This document shows, in pieces, positions 33,660 to 42,896 of a stretch of 64,000 nucleotides of DNA. Made by a program: the position numbers and the translations under genes. The stretch covers positions 1-64,000 of the forward strand of contig CAXBBW010000011.1 in the NCBI GenBank assembly GCA_963974345.1. The letters are read 5' to 3'. Source of the DNA: RHLJ01 sp963974345 (lineage in GTDB: Bacteria > Bacteroidota > Rhodothermia > Balneolales > Balneolaceae). Each line of letters opens with the position of its first letter. Positions within the stretch are counted from its first letter, which is position 1. The notes beneath the pieces were generated by a model. That model did no database searches and was not told the DNA's origin. It saw only the letters and a list, made by a program, of their open reading frames with translations.

Positions 33660-35654
33660 ATGGACATACGTAAACTTATAGTTTCTGCTTTACTACTTTT
33701 CTTCTTTTCAAGCACCTTAATAACAGCTCAAGAGAATCCTAGAGCGATACAAATTGAGGATTTATTAAATCTTAAAAGAGTTGGTTCTCCTGTTATAAGC
33801 CCTGATGGGGATTGGATTGCCTATACAGTTTCTGAAACTGATTTGAAGGAAGATAAATCTGAAACAAGAATTTGGATGATTCCTACCAAAGGTGGAGAAG
33901 CAATTCCAATGACCGGAAAAGGATATTCTGCTAGTCAACCTCAGTGGAGTTCCGATAATAAATACCTTTCATTTATGTCTTCAAAGAGTGGTACTTCTCA
34001 AGTTTGGACTTTAAACAGAATGGGAGGCGAAGCTGTTCAAATGACAGAAATTATTCAAGGCGTTAATAGTCATGTTTGGTCTCCTGATGGTACTCGTTTA
34101 TTATTATCAATTACTGATGCGAAACCTGAAGAGCTTACAAAAACTAAAGAGGACGATAAAAAACCAAAGCCTTATGTAATTGATCGACTTCAATTCAAGA
34201 GAGATTATGCGGGATATTTAGATAGATACCGTACTCATCTTTATGTGTATACACCAGGTGATACAGCTGCTGTGCAAATAACTTCTGGTGATTATGATGA
34301 TTCAAGTCCAGTTTGGAGTCCAGATGGAAAAAATATTGCCTTTGTAAGTAACCGAACAGAAGAACCAGATGGAAATTCCAATTCAGATATTTGGGTTGTC
34401 TCAGCAGACAATACTGATAAAGGAGCTAACCTAGTTCAAGTAACAACAAATCCTGGAGCTGATAGATCTCCAGCATGGAGCCCTGATGGTAAAAGTATCG
34501 CACATATAACTACTACTGATTTAGGAGCGATTTGGTATGCAACTAATCATCTTGCAGTGGCACCTGCTTCGGGAGGAAAAACTACTTTATTAACCGAATC
34601 TTTAGATCGTAATATTAGTGATCCTGCTTTCTCAGAAGATGGAAAGTTGATTTATTTTCTCTTAGAAGAAAGTGGAACAAGTATACTTGGCTCAATTTCT
34701 CCATCTGGAAAAAATCTAAAAAGAGTGATAGCTGGTAATCATAGTATTTATGATTACGATTTCACTAACTCTTATTTTTCCTTGTTGATGGAAACCTCTA
34801 ATCAGCCCAATGAAATTTTTACCTATCAGAAAAGCAAACTTCAACAACTTACTTCTGTTAATAACGAACTTCTATCATCTTTAAAGAAACCGATTATTGA
34901 GGAAATTCAATTTAAGAGTGCAGACGGAACCGAAGTTGAAGGATTTGTAGTAAAACCCATCAACTTTGACCCCTCAAAAAAATACCCCACAATACTTTGG
35001 CTACATGGCGGTCCTGTAAGCCAATATGATTTTTCTTTCCATCCTCAATCTCAACTTTTTGCAGCCAATGGATATGTCACTTTATTGATTAACCCTAGAG
35101 GCTCATCAGGATATGGACAGGCTTTTTCTGAAATCCTTTTTGCTGATTGGGGAAATAAGGATTTTGAAGATATTATTGCAGGAGTTGATTATGCAATTGA
35201 ACAAGGTTGGTCAGATCCAGAAAAACTTGGTGTAGGTGGATGGTCATATGGGGGAATTCTAACCAACTATGTAATTACAAAGTCAGAACGTTTTAAAGGT
35301 GCAATCTCAGGTGCAAGTGAGGCATTATATCGATCAAATTATGGGCATGATCATTACCAACTAACTTGGGAATTAGAACTTGGCTTACCTTGGGAAAATG
35401 CTGCAGCTTGGGAGCGAATCTCTCCATTTAATGATGTAGCCAATATTACCACCCCTACCCTTTGGATTGGTGGCGGTGATGACTGGAATGTTCCAATCAT
35501 AAATTCAGAACAGATGTATCAGGCAATGAAACGCTTAGGCAGAACAACCCAATTGGTTGTTTATCCGGGTGAACATCATGGTATCAGAAGACCAACATTC
35601 CAAGTTGATCGGTATGAGCGGTATTTAGATTGGTTTAATACATATGTGAAATAG
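33660..35654 (+). CDS. S9 family prolyl oligopeptidase-like peptidase
   Basis: A 664-residue secreted serine peptidase with a signal peptide (residues 1-23). An N-terminal beta-propeller (about residues 30-400) has repeated WSPDGKxIA motifs. The alpha/beta-hydrolase domain follows, with the nucleophile in GGWSYGG, the Asp in GGGDDWNVP and the His in GEHHGIRRP. The fold is that of acylaminoacyl peptidases/dipeptidyl peptidases acting on short peptides in the periplasm. It is transcribed alone and ends at a strong terminator. Confidence 0.9.
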   Translation: MDIRKLIVSALLLFFFSSTLITAQENPRAIQIEDLLNLKRVGSPVISPDGDWIAYTVSETDLKEDKSETRIWMIPTKGGEAIPMTGKGYSASQPQWSSDNKYLSFMSSKSGTSQVWTLNRMGGEAVQMTEIIQGVNSHVWSPDGTRLLLSITDAKPEELTKTKEDDKKPKPYVIDRLQFKRDYAGYLDRYRTHLYVYTPGDTAAVQITSGDYDDSSPVWSPDGKNIAFVSNRTEEPDGNSNSDIWVVSADNTDKGANLVQVTTNPGADRSPAWSPDGKSIAHITTTDLGAIWYATNHLAVAPASGGKTTLLTESLDRNISDPAFSEDGKLIYFLLEESGTSILGSISPSGKNLKRVIAGNHSIYDYDFTNSYFSLLMETSNQPNEIFTYQKSKLQQLTSVNNELLSSLKKPIIEEIQFKSADGTEVEGFVVKPINFDPSKKYPTILWLHGGPVSQYDFSFHPQSQLFAANGYVTLLINPRGSSGYGQAFSEILFADWGNKDFEDIIAGVDYAIEQGWSDPEKLGVGGWSYGGILTNYVITKSERFKGAISGASEALYRSNYGHDHYQLTWELELGLPWENAAAWERISPFNDVANITTPTLWIGGGDDWNVPIINSEQMYQAMKRLGRTTQLVVYPGEHHGIRRPTFQVDRYERYLDWFNTYVK

Positions 35655-35663
35655 ATTCATAAA

Positions 35664-35692
35664 AAAAGCCGATGCTTATCACATCGGCTTTT
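35664..35692. terminator. bidirectional terminator, S9 peptidase/atpC
   Basis: AAAAGCCGATG (35664-35674) and CATCGGCTTTT (35682-35692) form an 11-bp stem with a 7-base loop. A and T runs lie on both sides, so it can stop transcription from both convergent genes. Confidence 0.9.
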
Positions 35693-35722
35693 AAATTTCT
35701 AGTCAGTAAAAAAGATTAAGAA

Positions 35723-35980
35723 TTACCCTTCTACAACAGATTCAGCAAGAAGTGTAAGCTTATTCTTAGCTACTTCAACAAATCCACCAGAGATATTATA
35801 GTTTACATCTCCATCTGCTTTGCGTACAAGAACGGTTCCCTTATCAAGAGCAGAAACTATTGGGGCGTGATTTGCTTTTACTTCGAAACTTCCCATTACT
35901 CCTGGCATTTGCACACCAGAAACCTCTCCTTCAAAAAGAGAGCCGTTTGGAGTTAAGATTTGAGCTTGAAATGTACTCAT
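35723..35980 (-). CDS. atpC: ATP synthase epsilon subunit
   Basis: An 85-residue epsilon subunit of the F1 central stalk. It contains the beta-sandwich domain only (LTPNGSLFEGEVSGVQMPG near residues 9-27, NYNISGGFVEV near 61-71). The C-terminal two-helix arm that inhibits ATP hydrolysis in many bacteria is missing, as in other Bacteroidota-type enzymes. It follows atpD by 11 bases. The remaining F1Fo genes are not nearby, so atpDC is a separate operon. Confidence 0.92.
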   Translation of the reverse strand: MSTFQAQILTPNGSLFEGEVSGVQMPGVMGSFEVKANHAPIVSALDKGTVLVRKADGDVNYNISGGFVEVAKNKLTLLAESVVEG

Positions 35981-35991
35981 GAGATATCCTC

Positions 35992-37485
35992 TTAAGCTTC
36001 TGCTGATTCAGCGCGCATTTTCTCGCCCTTTTCAATGGCTTCTTCAATACTTCCAACCATATAGAACGCACTTTCAGGAAGATGATCTAGCTCGCCGTCG
36101 ATAATCATTTTAACACCTTTCACAGTGTCATCAATCTTAACATACTTACCAGAAGCACCTGTAAATTGTTCTGCAACAAAGAACGGTTGAGAGAAGAAAC
36201 GTTGAACACGACGAGCACGACTTACAATTAATTTATCCTCATCCGAAAGTTCATCCATACCAAGAATGGCAATGATATCCTGAAGATCTTTATAATTCTG
36301 AAGAAGAACTGTAGCTCTACGAGCAGTATTGTAATGTTCGTCTCCAACTACTTTAGGATCAAGAATACGAGACGAAGAATCTAATGGATCTACCGCTGGG
36401 TAAATACCAATCTGAGTCAATGCTCTATTTAAGTTAGTTGTTGCATCCAAGTGAGTAAATGTTGTTGCCGGAGCTGGATCAGTTAAATCATCCGCAGGTA
36501 CATACACTGCTTGAATAGAGGTAATAGAACCTTTTTTAGTAGAAGTAATACGCTCTTGCATAGCACCCATCTCCGTTGCCAATGTAGGTTGGTAACCTAC
36601 CGCAGAAGGCATACGACCTAAGAGTGCAGATACCTCAGAACCAGCCTGAGTAAATCGGAAAATATTATCGATGAATAACAGAATATCGCGGGAAACTTCA
36701 TCACGGAAATATTCAGCAACTGTTAAACCGGAAAGTGCTACACGAGCACGAGCTCCCGGAGGCTCATTCATTTGACCAAATACTAATGTTGCTTGAGATT
36801 CTTTTAATTTAGACTCATCTACTTTTGAAAGATCCCATTCGCCTTTCTCCATCGATTCTTTGAACTCGTCGCCATAGTTAATTACACCAGACTCAATAAA
36901 TTCCCGAAGAAGGTCATTTCCTTCTCTAGTTCGCTCACCAACACCTGCAAATACTGAAAGTCCACCATGTTCTTTCGCAATGTTGTTTATCAATTCCTGG
37001 ATCAATACTGTTTTACCTACACCAGCTCCACCAAATAATCCAATTTTTCCACCTTTTGCATAAGGGCAAAGTAGATCAACTACTTTAATACCTGTTTCTA
37101 GCATTTCAGTAGATGTTGCTAGCTGATCAAAAGCAGGCGCATCACGGTGAATTGGGTAACTTCTTTTTCCTTCTGGAGCGGTAATACCATCAATCGCTTC
37201 GCCTACTACATTGAATAGTCGTCCACGGATATCTTCACCAACAGGCATTGCAATGGCTTTACCTGTATCTACTACTTCCATTCCTCGAACTAGTCCATCT
37301 GTAGAATCCATTGCGATGGTTCTTACACGATTTTCACCAAGGTGTTGAGCCACTTCAAGATAAAGTGACGAACCATCGGTTGGATTTTTTAGAGTAAGAG
37401 CGTTAAGAATAGATGGTGTTGTTCCTTCCGAAAAATCAACATCAACTACAGGTCCGATTACCTGGGCAACTGTTCCTTTATTCAT
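35992..37485 (-). CDS. atpD: ATP synthase beta subunit
   Basis: A 497-residue catalytic F1 subunit. The Walker A motif is GGAGVGKTVLIQEL, the catalytic Glu is in GVGERTREGND, Walker B is DILLFIDNIFRF and the adenine-site segment RRVQRFFSQPFF is present. An insertion between residues about 205 and 230 (DEFKESMEKGEWDLSKVDES) is longer than in E. coli and resembles the Bacteroidota form. It is divergent from the following lipoprotein gene and forms an operon with atpC. Confidence 0.97.
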   Translation of the reverse strand: MNKGTVAQVIGPVVDVDFSEGTTPSILNALTLKNPTDGSSLYLEVAQHLGENRVRTIAMDSTDGLVRGMEVVDTGKAIAMPVGEDIRGRLFNVVGEAIDGITAPEGKRSYPIHRDAPAFDQLATSTEMLETGIKVVDLLCPYAKGGKIGLFGGAGVGKTVLIQELINNIAKEHGGLSVFAGVGERTREGNDLLREFIESGVINYGDEFKESMEKGEWDLSKVDESKLKESQATLVFGQMNEPPGARARVALSGLTVAEYFRDEVSRDILLFIDNIFRFTQAGSEVSALLGRMPSAVGYQPTLATEMGAMQERITSTKKGSITSIQAVYVPADDLTDPAPATTFTHLDATTNLNRALTQIGIYPAVDPLDSSSRILDPKVVGDEHYNTARRATVLLQNYKDLQDIIAILGMDELSDEDKLIVSRARRVQRFFSQPFFVAEQFTGASGKYVKIDDTVKGVKMIIDGELDHLPESAFYMVGSIEEAIEKGEKMRAESAEA

Positions 37486-37668
37486 GTGCGAAACTGCGAT
37501 TTATTTAAAATTTTGTGTAAATCCCTGCAAAGTAAGAGGGACTATTTTTTTACATTACTGCAAAGGCTGGTTAAGATAGGTAGATATCAAAAGAGAGGCA
37601 ATGAAAAAAACTATCCTATTTGTAGTAATCTCCCGATCATTTCTATCTATTTTTTGTACTTTTGTTTT

Positions 37669-39510
37669 ATGTGTAAAAGGCAGTTCCTATATTATTTCTT
37701 CTTTATTTTGCTTTGCGTTTTCGCGAACTGCACATATTCACCATCTGGAGAGAATTATCAGAAAATCTCAATTCCTCCTACTCCAAATCTATTAATGAGA
37801 TTATCAAATAATGCCATTGGAGATACAATTAATGTCCCAATTGCTACAAATTTCTCATTTAACGTTTCGACCGAAAATCAAATTAATCTTATTCAACTTT
37901 ACTTGAATGATAATCTCTTTCAGGAGATTAGAGATATTCCAGAACAAAGATTTTATTTCAATCCAACTGAATACCCTAATGGAATCCATAAATTAGAAAT
38001 TGTTGCAATTGTTAAAAGTGAATCCGGGAGTCTTTCAGATAATTTAAATTCAGAAAACTTTTTGTTTGTAGGAACATGGTACCTAAGTGTCGACAATACC
38101 CCTCCAGATGCTATAGAAATTAATGATATTATTGAGAGTGAAGATGGGTTAACTATTTCTTGGGAACCTTATCACAAAGCAAATTTTCTAAACTATCAGA
38201 TTAATTTACATCGTCAAGAATCTCCCAATGAGATTTATAATCCTTTCCTAATTAAAGACAAAGATCAAACAAGCATTACTTTTACTGATTACATTGGTCA
38301 AAGGCTTCAAATATCTGTTTCAGTAAATACTAATTATGGAGTTGCATATAGTTCCAAGAAGTTAGTTAATTCTTATGCTATTGATCCTTTAACCCTTGAT
38401 AATAATGATGAAGGGTTCACTGTATCCTGGAATAAAAATAAATTTCCGAATAATTTTGGAAGCTATACACTCAACACAAGCAGCTATCCCAACTCTAATT
38501 ACTCACTCCAACTTTTTACTTCACCACAAATAATTGACACTTCTTTTACTTACGAGAACTCAATTTTTACTGAAAAACTTTCATTACAACTAGTTATACG
38601 TCCAAAATCCTATGATTACTTTCAACAAGATATAGTTCGTACTATCGATTATAATGGCGCAGATAAATCATTTGATATTCCTAAAAATGGTTCTCTTAGT
38701 TCATTTAATGGAAATGCAATTTTATTTGATTTTGAGGAAATATACTTATACCAAGGATTAAGTAATCAAATGATAAATTCTGTGAGGCATTCAAATGGAT
38801 CAAAGTCTCAAGATTTTATTCTTTCGAGCTCAGACTTAAATAGTGATTCAGGTATTATTTATAAACTTAACGCCGAATCTCTTGGATACATCGAATCTTA
38901 TAATGTTGAAGTTCTCACAGGTGTCAGAAATCGAGTCCTTAGATTAAAAGCTTCATCAAATAGTAATCGAGCTATTCTTACATCTGATAAATGCTATTTA
39001 TTTGATTACGAAACTCAGGTTGTTCTTGCTACAACAGGGCTCCCCCCTTTTAGTGAGAAAATAGACATCTCAGCAAATGGAAATCTTATACTCATAGACA
39101 ATGTGATCTACTCTTATGAAGATGGTGAACTAGTAGTAATAAGAGATTCTAATACTAATGTTCAGACCTTTTTTTCAAATACAGGTGATATCTACTACGA
39201 AGTTGATCAATCTAACAATCTATACATTGATACTTTTGAATATAAAAATCGAACACCAATAAATAAGACCGTTATCAGAGGGTTCAGAGCTCCAAAAATT
39301 TATTTTAGCAAAGAAGAAAATTTTTTCCTCGCCTCAGGTTATTACGGAGATGATACATCAGACGATCTAAGTTATGATTTATTAATTGTATCGCCTTCTC
39401 AAGGTATGTTGAAAAATATTCAGGTATCTAACCCAAACGCATCTTATTATTTTCTTGATAATACACTTTTTTCATCAGACGATATCAAACTGGGAGTGGA
39501 CTTAAATTAG
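37669..39510 (+). CDS. large lipoprotein, unknown
   Basis: A 613-residue lipoprotein that I do not recognise. I choose the ATG at 37669 because it gives a classic lipoprotein signal, a hydrophobic stretch followed by VFANC. Frames open further upstream would add a non-secretory N-terminus. Residues about 30-130 and 140-220 look like immunoglobulin/fibronectin-type beta domains (Asp-Gly turns, alternating hydrophobics, WEPYHKANFLNYQI). The second half has repeated strands suggesting a beta-propeller. TACTTTTG at 37657-37664 fits the Bacteroidota -7 pattern TAnnTTTG, which would give a very short or absent leader. It pairs with the next outer-membrane gene four bases downstream. Confidence 0.65.
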   Translation: MCKRQFLYYFFFILLCVFANCTYSPSGENYQKISIPPTPNLLMRLSNNAIGDTINVPIATNFSFNVSTENQINLIQLYLNDNLFQEIRDIPEQRFYFNPTEYPNGIHKLEIVAIVKSESGSLSDNLNSENFLFVGTWYLSVDNTPPDAIEINDIIESEDGLTISWEPYHKANFLNYQINLHRQESPNEIYNPFLIKDKDQTSITFTDYIGQRLQISVSVNTNYGVAYSSKKLVNSYAIDPLTLDNNDEGFTVSWNKNKFPNNFGSYTLNTSSYPNSNYSLQLFTSPQIIDTSFTYENSIFTEKLSLQLVIRPKSYDYFQQDIVRTIDYNGADKSFDIPKNGSLSSFNGNAILFDFEEIYLYQGLSNQMINSVRHSNGSKSQDFILSSSDLNSDSGIIYKLNAESLGYIESYNVEVLTGVRNRVLRLKASSNSNRAILTSDKCYLFDYETQVVLATTGLPPFSEKIDISANGNLILIDNVIYSYEDGELVVIRDSNTNVQTFFSNTGDIYYEVDQSNNLYIDTFEYKNRTPINKTVIRGFRAPKIYFSKEENFFLASGYYGDDTSDDLSYDLLIVSPSQGMLKNIQVSNPNASYYFLDNTLFSSDDIKLGVDLN

Positions 39511-39514
39511 CTAT

Positions 39515-40231
39515 ATGAAATGTATTTGTATCATATTCATTTGTATAAGCTTTAACACTTTCGCCTATTCTCAAAATTTTGAGATATCCCTCCGTACAGG
39601 TTTTGGCTCTTTTCAAATGAGAGATTTAAAAGAAATTCAAGATGAAGTATTGGAACAAACAAAAATAACAATATCAGATCTAAAGAAAACTTCTTCATTC
39701 CCGGTGTATAGTGTATTTGGAATAAGTAGCGGTATTTCAATGACCGATTATTCTATCTCCGCGATTTTTAATTATGAAAGTACCGGTTCAAGAATTGCAT
39801 ATAATGATTATTCAGGGTCGTATTATTTCGATCAAATTGCCAAAAACTTTATTCTAGGCGGTAATTTTAAAAAGTATTCTAAACATAGAATCCCTCTTAA
39901 TAATTATTTTTTCAAGCCCTTCTTTAATTTTAACTCTGGAATTTCTTTATCTCATATTACTTTTATTGATAAGCTAACCATTGGGGATGAACAGCTTATT
40001 GAGAAATTAGAACTCCGTGAAGTCTCATCATTTGTTGAACCTGGATTTGGTTTAAGTCTATTCATAAGTAAAATCAAAATTGAACCTAATCTGAGTATTC
40101 ACATTCCAACCTATAGATCGGGTTTGTTTTTAGAAGGAAATTTTGACGTGAAATTTGAAGATGAAGATGGCCCCATACATGCTAGTTGGTTTGGAGTTAG
40201 AATGGGATTAAACATAACATTTATTTTTTAA
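39515..40231 (+). CDS. outer-membrane beta-barrel protein, unknown
   Basis: A 238-residue exported protein with a signal peptide (FICISFNTFAYSQ). The mature part has alternating polar/hydrophobic strands (LRTGFGSFQM, SVFGISSGISMTDYS, GFGLSLFISKIKI) and ends in MGLNITFIF, an aromatic C-terminus typical of outer-membrane barrels. No specific family is recognised. It is four bases after the large lipoprotein, so the two probably form one envelope unit. Confidence 0.7.
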   Translation: MKCICIIFICISFNTFAYSQNFEISLRTGFGSFQMRDLKEIQDEVLEQTKITISDLKKTSSFPVYSVFGISSGISMTDYSISAIFNYESTGSRIAYNDYSGSYYFDQIAKNFILGGNFKKYSKHRIPLNNYFFKPFFNFNSGISLSHITFIDKLTIGDEQLIEKLELREVSSFVEPGFGLSLFISKIKIEPNLSIHIPTYRSGLFLEGNFDVKFEDEDGPIHASWFGVRMGLNITFIF

Positions 40232-40313
40232 CTCCTAGTCCTTCATATTATCTTCACATTCTATTTTTTACTTAGAGGCTTTTGAAATTTCCGCCTAAAT
40301 ACTATTTATCAAT

Positions 40314-41024
40314 ATGCCTTTAGTAGCGTACATTCCTATTTCTACTACTTTATTTTGCATTTATTTCTTTTATCTGATTTACAACCATTGGCGTCAAAAA
40401 CCTGATGCTATTTACCTTCTTTGGTGGACTATTGGCGTAGTTACCTATGGTATAGGAACAACCGTTGAAAGTCTACATACCATTTATGGTTGGAGTCCAT
40501 TTATCTTCAAGTCTTGGTACATTGCAGGAGCATTTCTAGGTGGAGTTCCTCTTGCCCAAGGAACTATTTACTTATTAATGAAACGCAAAACTGCAAATAT
40601 ACTTACCAAAATATTAATTATCGTTTTAGTGATTTCTAGCACACTTGTGATCCTCTCTCCTCTTGACTCAAGTATTGTAACTGATAAACTAAATGGGAAT
40701 GTTTTGGAATGGAGTTTCATCCGACTTATTACTCCTTTTGTTAATATTTATGCCGTAATTTTTCTAGTTGGAGGAGCATTTTATTCTGCGTTTAAATACT
40801 ACAAATCGATAGAATTTAAAGGTCGCTTTTGGGGAAATGTACTCATCGCCGTTGGTGGCATTCTTCCAGGAATTGGGGGCACAGCTACTAAAATGGGCTA
40901 TACCTATGTGCTTTACGTTACTGAGTTATTAGGTATTCTCTTAATCTTTTGGGGATATATGGTTATCCGAAATGATAGGTCTCTTTCTATACATCAGAAT
41001 CAGCTATCAAAAGTAAATTGCTAA
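40314..41024 (+). CDS. seven-helix membrane protein, unknown
   Basis: A 236-residue integral membrane protein with about seven hydrophobic helices (residues 2-22, 35-55, 65-87, 96-116, 135-158, 170-190 and 198-222). The layout resembles the free-standing form of the 7-TM sensor domains found at the N-terminus of some histidine kinases, but no signalling domain is attached. WWTIGVVTYGIGTTVESLHT and GKF-type loops are notable. Function unknown. It is alone between two envelope genes. Confidence 0.65.
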   Translation: MPLVAYIPISTTLFCIYFFYLIYNHWRQKPDAIYLLWWTIGVVTYGIGTTVESLHTIYGWSPFIFKSWYIAGAFLGGVPLAQGTIYLLMKRKTANILTKILIIVLVISSTLVILSPLDSSIVTDKLNGNVLEWSFIRLITPFVNIYAVIFLVGGAFYSAFKYYKSIEFKGRFWGNVLIAVGGILPGIGGTATKMGYTYVLYVTELLGILLIFWGYMVIRNDRSLSIHQNQLSKVNC

Positions 41025-41098
41025 CATTTAAATGCGGGTTTTAAAGATTTGTTTTATGTTGATGTTATAGCTTCATCAACTAATCAATCCAGCCCGCT

Positions 41099-42721
41099 AT
41101 GACCGCCTTTCTTCTAAGTATCGCTCTCTTATTTAATCTCCAATCATCCGCTTCAGATTCTATTTTAGTTAAATCTGAAATTGAACAGGTCACTGTTTTT
41201 AAAAACCAAGCTCAGGTCCAGCGTAAAGCTGAAGTCGACCTAAAATCTGGAACTACTGTTATAGTTTTTACAGGACTTTCAGAAACTTTGGTCGATCAAA
41301 GCATCCAGTTAAAAGGATCCGGAGTTTTTACTCTACTTTCCCTCACTACCCGAATTGATTTTACTGAGAAAACTATCTACCGAAATGATATCCAGGCATT
41401 AAGAGATCGAAAATCTCAACTCCAGCAGAAAATCGCAGAAACACAGGCCGAACTTGAAGTGATTCAAAGTGAAATGAACATGCTGTCTTCCACTCAGGAA
41501 ATCATCAAAAATAACAAACTCACTCCCACCGAAATCAATGCTCTTATAAGTTTATACAGAACCAATCTTTCAGAATTATTGAATAAGCGGATTTCAGAAA
41601 ACAAAACGCTAAATGAGCTAAGAACAGAGCTAGATAATGTAAATCGGCAGATTAGTGAAAGTGTTGGAACGGAAAGAACCAGTTTTAAAGAGGTAATTGC
41701 TGAAATACAGTTAGAGAACACTCAGAGCATTGAGTTTACGCTGGATTATCAGGTATATAGTGCAGGTTGGGAAGCCGCGTATGATGTGCGTTCTTCAGAT
41801 ATAAATTCGCCACTTACTATTTCGTACAAAGCAAAAATCTACCAAAATACTGGTATCGACTGGAAAGATGTGAAGTTCATCATCAATTCGGGTGATCCAA
41901 CTTCCAACGCTACTAAGCCTGAACTTTCGAAAAACTATGTAAGCTATTATGTTAAACCATCAACTGTTTTTAATGAACTATCTTCTTCATTACAAGAAGT
42001 AGTTGTAACGGGATATTCAGAAAGAAGTAAGGTGACTTCGGTTAAATCTGAAGATATCCAAGCATCTCCAACACTTTATAAACCAACCATCATCCAAAAC
42101 GCTGAGGTTTCCAACCAAACCAGTTTTAGTTATGAGATTGCCATTCCCTACTCAGTTCCTTCAGATGGAAAACATCATACCGTAGAAATAAAAAGAGAAT
42201 CCCCTTCAACGGATTATAAGTATGGTACTTCACCTAAACTCTCAAAATTTGCCTACTTGGTTGGAAATGTACCTGATTGGAGTGAGTTAAATTTAATTGA
42301 AGGTGAAGCGAACATCTATTTCGATAATCGTTTTGTAGGAACCACCTTCCTAGATCCGGTCTCTCTGGACGATACCCTATCAATTTCTCTTGGTAAAGAT
42401 GAACGAATTATAATTGATAGGGAATTACTGAAAGAATTTTCATCAAAAAATTTCTTCCGAAGTCGAACAAGAGAAAGTAATAGCTATGAAATAAGTATCA
42501 GAAATTCCAAATCTGAACCAGTTACCGTTACAGTTGAAGATCAAATTCCAATCTCAACAAATGAAGAAATTAAAATATCACCAAAAGAACTCAGCAATGG
42601 GAAATTAGATGAAGAAACAGGAATTATAAGCTGGGAATTAATCGTAGCTCCTGGAGAAACAAAACGACTTCGTTTTGGCTTTGAAGTAGAGTATCCAAAG
42701 GGAAAACGTATTGTTTATTAA
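41099..42721 (+). CDS. MuiA-like protein (DUF4140-DUF4139)
   Basis: A 540-residue secreted protein with a short signal peptide. The N-terminal DUF4140 segment (VTVFKNQAQVQRKAEVDL near residues 31-48) is followed by a coiled coil (about 95-185), then a DUF4139 beta-rich region (DYQVYSAGWEAAYDVR onward). This is the mucoidy inhibitor A-like architecture of unknown biochemical role. Around residues 297-325 it carries LQEVVVTGYSERSKVTSVKS, a motif otherwise known from the plug and TonB region of SusC-like receptors. Tandem terminators follow it. Confidence 0.8.
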   Translation: MTAFLLSIALLFNLQSSASDSILVKSEIEQVTVFKNQAQVQRKAEVDLKSGTTVIVFTGLSETLVDQSIQLKGSGVFTLLSLTTRIDFTEKTIYRNDIQALRDRKSQLQQKIAETQAELEVIQSEMNMLSSTQEIIKNNKLTPTEINALISLYRTNLSELLNKRISENKTLNELRTELDNVNRQISESVGTERTSFKEVIAEIQLENTQSIEFTLDYQVYSAGWEAAYDVRSSDINSPLTISYKAKIYQNTGIDWKDVKFIINSGDPTSNATKPELSKNYVSYYVKPSTVFNELSSSLQEVVVTGYSERSKVTSVKSEDIQASPTLYKPTIIQNAEVSNQTSFSYEIAIPYSVPSDGKHHTVEIKRESPSTDYKYGTSPKLSKFAYLVGNVPDWSELNLIEGEANIYFDNRFVGTTFLDPVSLDDTLSISLGKDERIIIDRELLKEFSSKNFFRSRTRESNSYEISIRNSKSEPVTVTVEDQIPISTNEEIKISPKELSNGKLDEETGIISWELIVAPGETKRLRFGFEVEYPKGKRIVY

Positions 42722-42783
42722 AACATCAATTTTCGTATTCATTTATTAGCAACTCCCCTCTTAAAATTTTATCTTAAGGTTCG

Positions 42784-42815
42784 CAAGCCGATCTGAACTA
42801 TCGGCTTGTTTTTTT
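42784..42815 (+). terminator. terminator after the muiA-like gene
   Basis: CAAGCCGAT (42784-42792) and ATCGGCTTG (42800-42808) make a 9-bp stem with a 7-base loop, followed by seven T residues at 42809-42815. A classic Rho-independent terminator on the plus strand. Confidence 0.92.
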
Positions 42816-42831
42816 GAACCGTTAGAAATTG

Positions 42832-42858
42832 AAAGGTGACCAACAATCACCTTTTTTT
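42832..42858 (+). terminator. second tandem terminator
   Basis: AAAGGTGA (42832-42839) and TCACCTTT (42847-42854) form an 8-bp stem with a 7-base loop, running into a T-tract to 42858. It lies only 16 bases beyond the preceding terminator and ends 38 bases before rsmB. Confidence 0.85.
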
Positions 42859-42896
42859 CGTAGCAGCAACCTAGAAATTTTTAAATCCGGACTCCA

